From: Dehalococcoidia bacterium UBA1152
GTDB lineage: Bacteria > Chloroflexota > Dehalococcoidia > Lucifugimonadales > UBA2962
Direction of reading: 5' to 3'
Assembly (NCBI GenBank): GCA_002311285.1
Contig: DBZU01000040.1
Span: forward strand, 30,758 to 55,279
DNA length: 24,522 nucleotides
The translations under genes were made by a program, and so were the position numbers. The notes under the pieces were generated by a model that saw nothing but the letters and a program-made list of their open reading frames with translations, was not told the origin of the DNA and searched no databases. Within the stretch, counting starts at the first letter, position 1. Every line of letters starts with the position of its first letter. Positions 22,838 to 24,522 of this stretch are shown one piece after another.

Positions 22838-23152
22838 TTAAGACCATCCATTTTCTGGTGGGTAAATTGGGTAACCTAGGGCGGCAGTATTTGGCACAAG
22901 CCCTTCAGTTAAACGCTGAAAATGAGGATGCCATTCCTTGAAATGCGATGTTTCTTGATGGGCTTCAAAATCTTGCTCTGTTTTATAAGTTTCAATAAAC
23001 CAAATTACTTCCGAATCAGCATTATCTTGAACTACATCAAAACTAATGCACCCAGGCTCATTAGATGCCCCTAACGCATTTGATTTCAATAATTCGAGGA
23101 ATTCTTGCCGTACACCTTTCTTAAGCTTCACGGCATTTATAACATAAAACAT
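22838..23152 (-). CDS. ABM-domain protein (putative quinol monooxygenase)
   Basis: Small ferredoxin-like alpha/beta-barrel protein of the antibiotic biosynthesis monooxygenase family; relatives such as YgiN oxidise quinols without cofactors. The domain spans almost the whole 104 residues: VINAVKLKKGVRQEFLELL (4-22), NEPGCISFDVVQD (31-43), VIWFIETYKTEQDFEAHQETSHF (49-71). The EPGC and AHQxTxHF positions are standard. ATG 23152 has AAGGA upstream. It is downstream of the TlpA gene with a possible promoter between (23178-23206). Substrate not predictable; many members detoxify or degrade reactive aromatics or aldehydes. Confidence 0.88.
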   Translation of the reverse strand: MFYVINAVKLKKGVRQEFLELLKSNALGASNEPGCISFDVVQDNADSEVIWFIETYKTEQDFEAHQETSHFKEWHPHFQRLTEGLVPNTAALGYPIYPPENGWS

Positions 23153-23177
23153 AGTCGATTTTCCTTTTACAAATTAA

Positions 23178-23206
23178 TTTATGGAATTAACTCTTTATAA
23201 ATTCAA
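23178..23206 (-). promoter_or_regulatory. Possible promoter for the ABM monooxygenase gene
   Basis: Minus-strand TTGAAT (23206-23201), 17-base spacer, CATAAA (23183-23178). The -10 has two mismatches and the area is AT-rich, so this is a weak call. It would start the ABM, small ORF and SDR transcript. Confidence 0.3.
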
Positions 23207-23214
23207 TTTCACTG

Positions 23215-23763
23215 TTATTGACGATAGCCTATAGTCGCATCAAGTAATTCAATGAATTTCGGTTCACTGATAGCTCCAACCCATCTATTCGCTACTATAC
23301 CGTTGCCATCAACAAAAAACGTAACAGGCAATCCTATAACACCATAATCTATCGTTATTGAACCTGTTTTATCAGGACCGTTTATGTATTCGATACCAAA
23401 TTCATTCATGAATTCATTAGCATCATTAATACTGTCTTGAATATTCACGCCTACAAAAACCACTGATGGGTTTAATTTGATCGAAAACCTCTGAAGTATT
23501 TCCGCTTCTTCTCGACAAGGCAAACACCAAGACGCCCAAAAATTAATAACGATAGGCTTGCCAATGTTATCAGCTAACGTAAATTCAGCGTCATCGAAAG
23601 TGTTAATTTTAAAATCAGGCGCCGGTTTACCTACTATATTAATACCACTTTGGCCTGTTACTGATGACCGATTTGCTAAACCATAAGCAAGCAAAGAAAT
23701 AAGAATCACAAATAAAATAAAGATTAGACTGAAACCGATTATTTTATTTCTGGTTAATGTCAT
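23215..23763 (-). CDS. TlpA/ResA-like membrane-anchored thiol-disulfide oxidoreductase
   Basis: Extracytoplasmic thioredoxin-fold protein anchored by one N-terminal helix (about 9-29). The domain begins at KPAPDFKINTFDD (46-58), has the active site Trp79-Cys80-Leu-Pro-Cys83 in INFWASWC, and the cis-Pro in GLPVTFFVDGNG. Length of 182 residues is typical of ResA or CcmG, which reduce apocytochrome c cysteines before heme attachment. With ccmH and ccmF in the same window, a CcmG-like role is plausible, though it is about 10 kb away. ATG 23763 is preceded by an AT-rich region; divergent from the second TlpA-like gene. Confidence 0.9.
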   Translation of the reverse strand: MTLTRNKIIGFSLIFILFVILISLLAYGLANRSSVTGQSGINIVGKPAPDFKINTFDDAEFTLADNIGKPIVINFWASWCLPCREEAEILQRFSIKLNPSVVFVGVNIQDSINDANEFMNEFGIEYINGPDKTGSITIDYGVIGLPVTFFVDGNGIVANRWVGAISEPKFIELLDATIGYRQ

Positions 23764-23892
23764 GAAGTCAATTTAGAATTAATACGATATAAAGATTTTA
23801 AGTAAGAACCTGTTTGTATGTCTAATTAGGTGCTCGGCAATATCCAAATAGCCAAGAGCAAGAATTTATTTAAGTGAGGTTAATACAAACTT

Positions 23893-24492
23893 ATGTCATC
23901 AATTAAAACAGTAAATATAACTTGCATAATACTTGTGTACGTCATAGCGGCCTCACTAAGTTGTGATACGAGCCAAAACTTAGAAGTAGAAACGGTCATA
24001 AACGAAGAGTTACAAACGGATCAACACATCGAATCGAAGAATGTGGTCAATATTGGCACAAAAGTAGGCAATCAAATACCTGACTTTACAATTGTTTATG
24101 AGGATGGAACTGAAATTACATCTGCCTCTCTGATTGCAAATGGCAAACCAGTGTTTATGTTTTTTGCGGCTACCTGGTGTCCTAGCTGCACTAGAGAATT
24201 ACATGAATTAAAGGAAATATATCCTGAATTCTCGAATGATATTGAATTCATCACTATTGGAGTAGACCCAACAGAGTCAATAGAGACACTTGCCCAATAT
24301 AAACATCAAATCGGCCAGCCGTGGCCAATAGCAAAACCTATAGGACCAATGATCAGTGATCTTAAAATCTTGAGTCAATCTGCGAAAGTCGCATTTAACT
24401 CTAATGGAATTATTACCTACAGAGATGGTTATGGTAAAGGAAATAGAACGGTCTGGAGGGAATGGATGGAAAACAACGGAGAAGGGTTTTAA
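23893..24492 (+). CDS. Exported TlpA-like redoxin lacking the cis-proline
   Basis: Extracytoplasmic thioredoxin-fold protein. A hydrophobic signal (residues 8-23) ends at Cys24 (SLSC), which could be lipidated although the lipobox is poor. A polar linker of about 35 residues precedes the domain, which starts at NQIPDFTIVYEDG (60-72). The active site is Trp95-Cys96-Pro-Ser-Cys99. The cis-Pro segment is replaced by SQSAKVAFNSNG (161-172), with Ser163 or Ala164 where Pro is expected. Length is 199 residues. ATG 23893 has GAGGT at 23877-23881, about 11 bases upstream. Divergent from the ResA-like gene. Probably a cell-surface redox protein of unknown partner. Confidence 0.87.
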   Translation: MSSIKTVNITCIILVYVIAASLSCDTSQNLEVETVINEELQTDQHIESKNVVNIGTKVGNQIPDFTIVYEDGTEITSASLIANGKPVFMFFAATWCPSCTRELHELKEIYPEFSNDIEFITIGVDPTESIETLAQYKHQIGQPWPIAKPIGPMISDLKILSQSAKVAFNSNGIITYRDGYGKGNRTVWREWMENNGEGF

Positions 24493-24522
24493 TTGTTTAT
24501 GGAGCGGAAGACGGGATTCGAA

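Noticed and set aside
23840..23865. Imperfect dyad around GGCAATATCCAAATAGCC upstream of the second TlpA-like gene
   Set aside because: Few matching positions, no promoter placed convincingly around it.
1..24522. tRNA, rRNA, riboswitch, CRISPR, insertion sequence or prophage elements
   Set aside because: Read for cloverleaf-like segments, spaced repeats, transposase or integrase motifs and conserved riboswitch cores; none seen.

Overview
This window looks like chromosomal DNA of an AT-rich, free-living, probably aerobic heterotroph. It is densely coded, with short gaps, overlapping start/stop codons and many GTG or TTG starts. The gene mix suggests a marine SAR202-type Chloroflexota: many paralogous-family catabolic enzymes (phosphotriesterase-like, SDR, zinc alcohol dehydrogenase, Gfo/Idh, SMP-30, HpcH/HpaI aldolase, DapA-like, class III aminotransferase), a DRTGG-type ATPase, a Memo protein and system I cytochrome c maturation genes. 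That placement is inferred from gene content only; no rRNA, tRNA or phylogenetic marker is present. I see no insertion sequence, prophage, CRISPR array or RNA gene.

Layout. (A) 1-2344, plus strand: the end of a polyamine-type ABC permease, its Tat-exported binding protein and a TatA, closed by a strong intrinsic terminator. (B) 2389-6799, plus: a six-gene catabolic cluster (metal-dependent lactonase/hydrolase of the phosphotriesterase family, an unknown 109-residue protein, a RhaM-like mutarotase, a PNPOx-like flavoprotein, a uronate-dehydrogenase-like SDR and a zinc alcohol dehydrogenase). (C) 6864-9136: a BioD/DRTGG P-loop protein convergent with a Memo-family protein; their stop codons share one CTAG. 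(D) 9192-13252, plus: cytochrome c maturation genes ccmH and ccmF, a short CcmI-like anchor protein and a secreted, membrane-anchored beta-rich protein. (E) 13275-17983, minus: read in order of transcription, HpcH/HpaI aldolase, SMP-30 lactonase, Gfo/Idh oxidoreductase, class V PLP enzyme, GNAT acetyltransferase. (F) 18148-19455, plus: an MFS carrier divergent from the aldolase. (G) 19410-23763, minus: TlpA/ResA thioredoxin, ABM monooxygenase, a small membrane ORF, an SDR, then a class III aminotransferase and a DapA-like lyase with their own promoter. (H) 23893-24492, plus: a second exported TlpA-like protein.

How it fits together. Blocks B, E, F and G read as uptake and stepwise breakdown of oxidised sugar-like or sugar-acid-like compounds: lactone opening (phosphotriesterase-like, SMP-30), oxidation (SDRs, ADH, Gfo/Idh), carbon-carbon cleavage (HpcH/HpaI, DapA-like) and transamination. 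The exact substrates cannot be read from sequence. Blocks D and H belong to respiratory cytochrome assembly and extracytoplasmic thiol chemistry.

The best regulatory signal is the divergent promoter region between the aldolase and the MFS carrier, where a perfect 6-4-6 palindrome fills the spacer of the MFS promoter. The best candidates for undescribed biology are the 109-residue protein inside block B, the Memo protein with an extra N-terminal domain, the unusual tail of the ccm operon and the active-site changes in several catabolic enzymes. No single obviously new defence or mobile system is visible.
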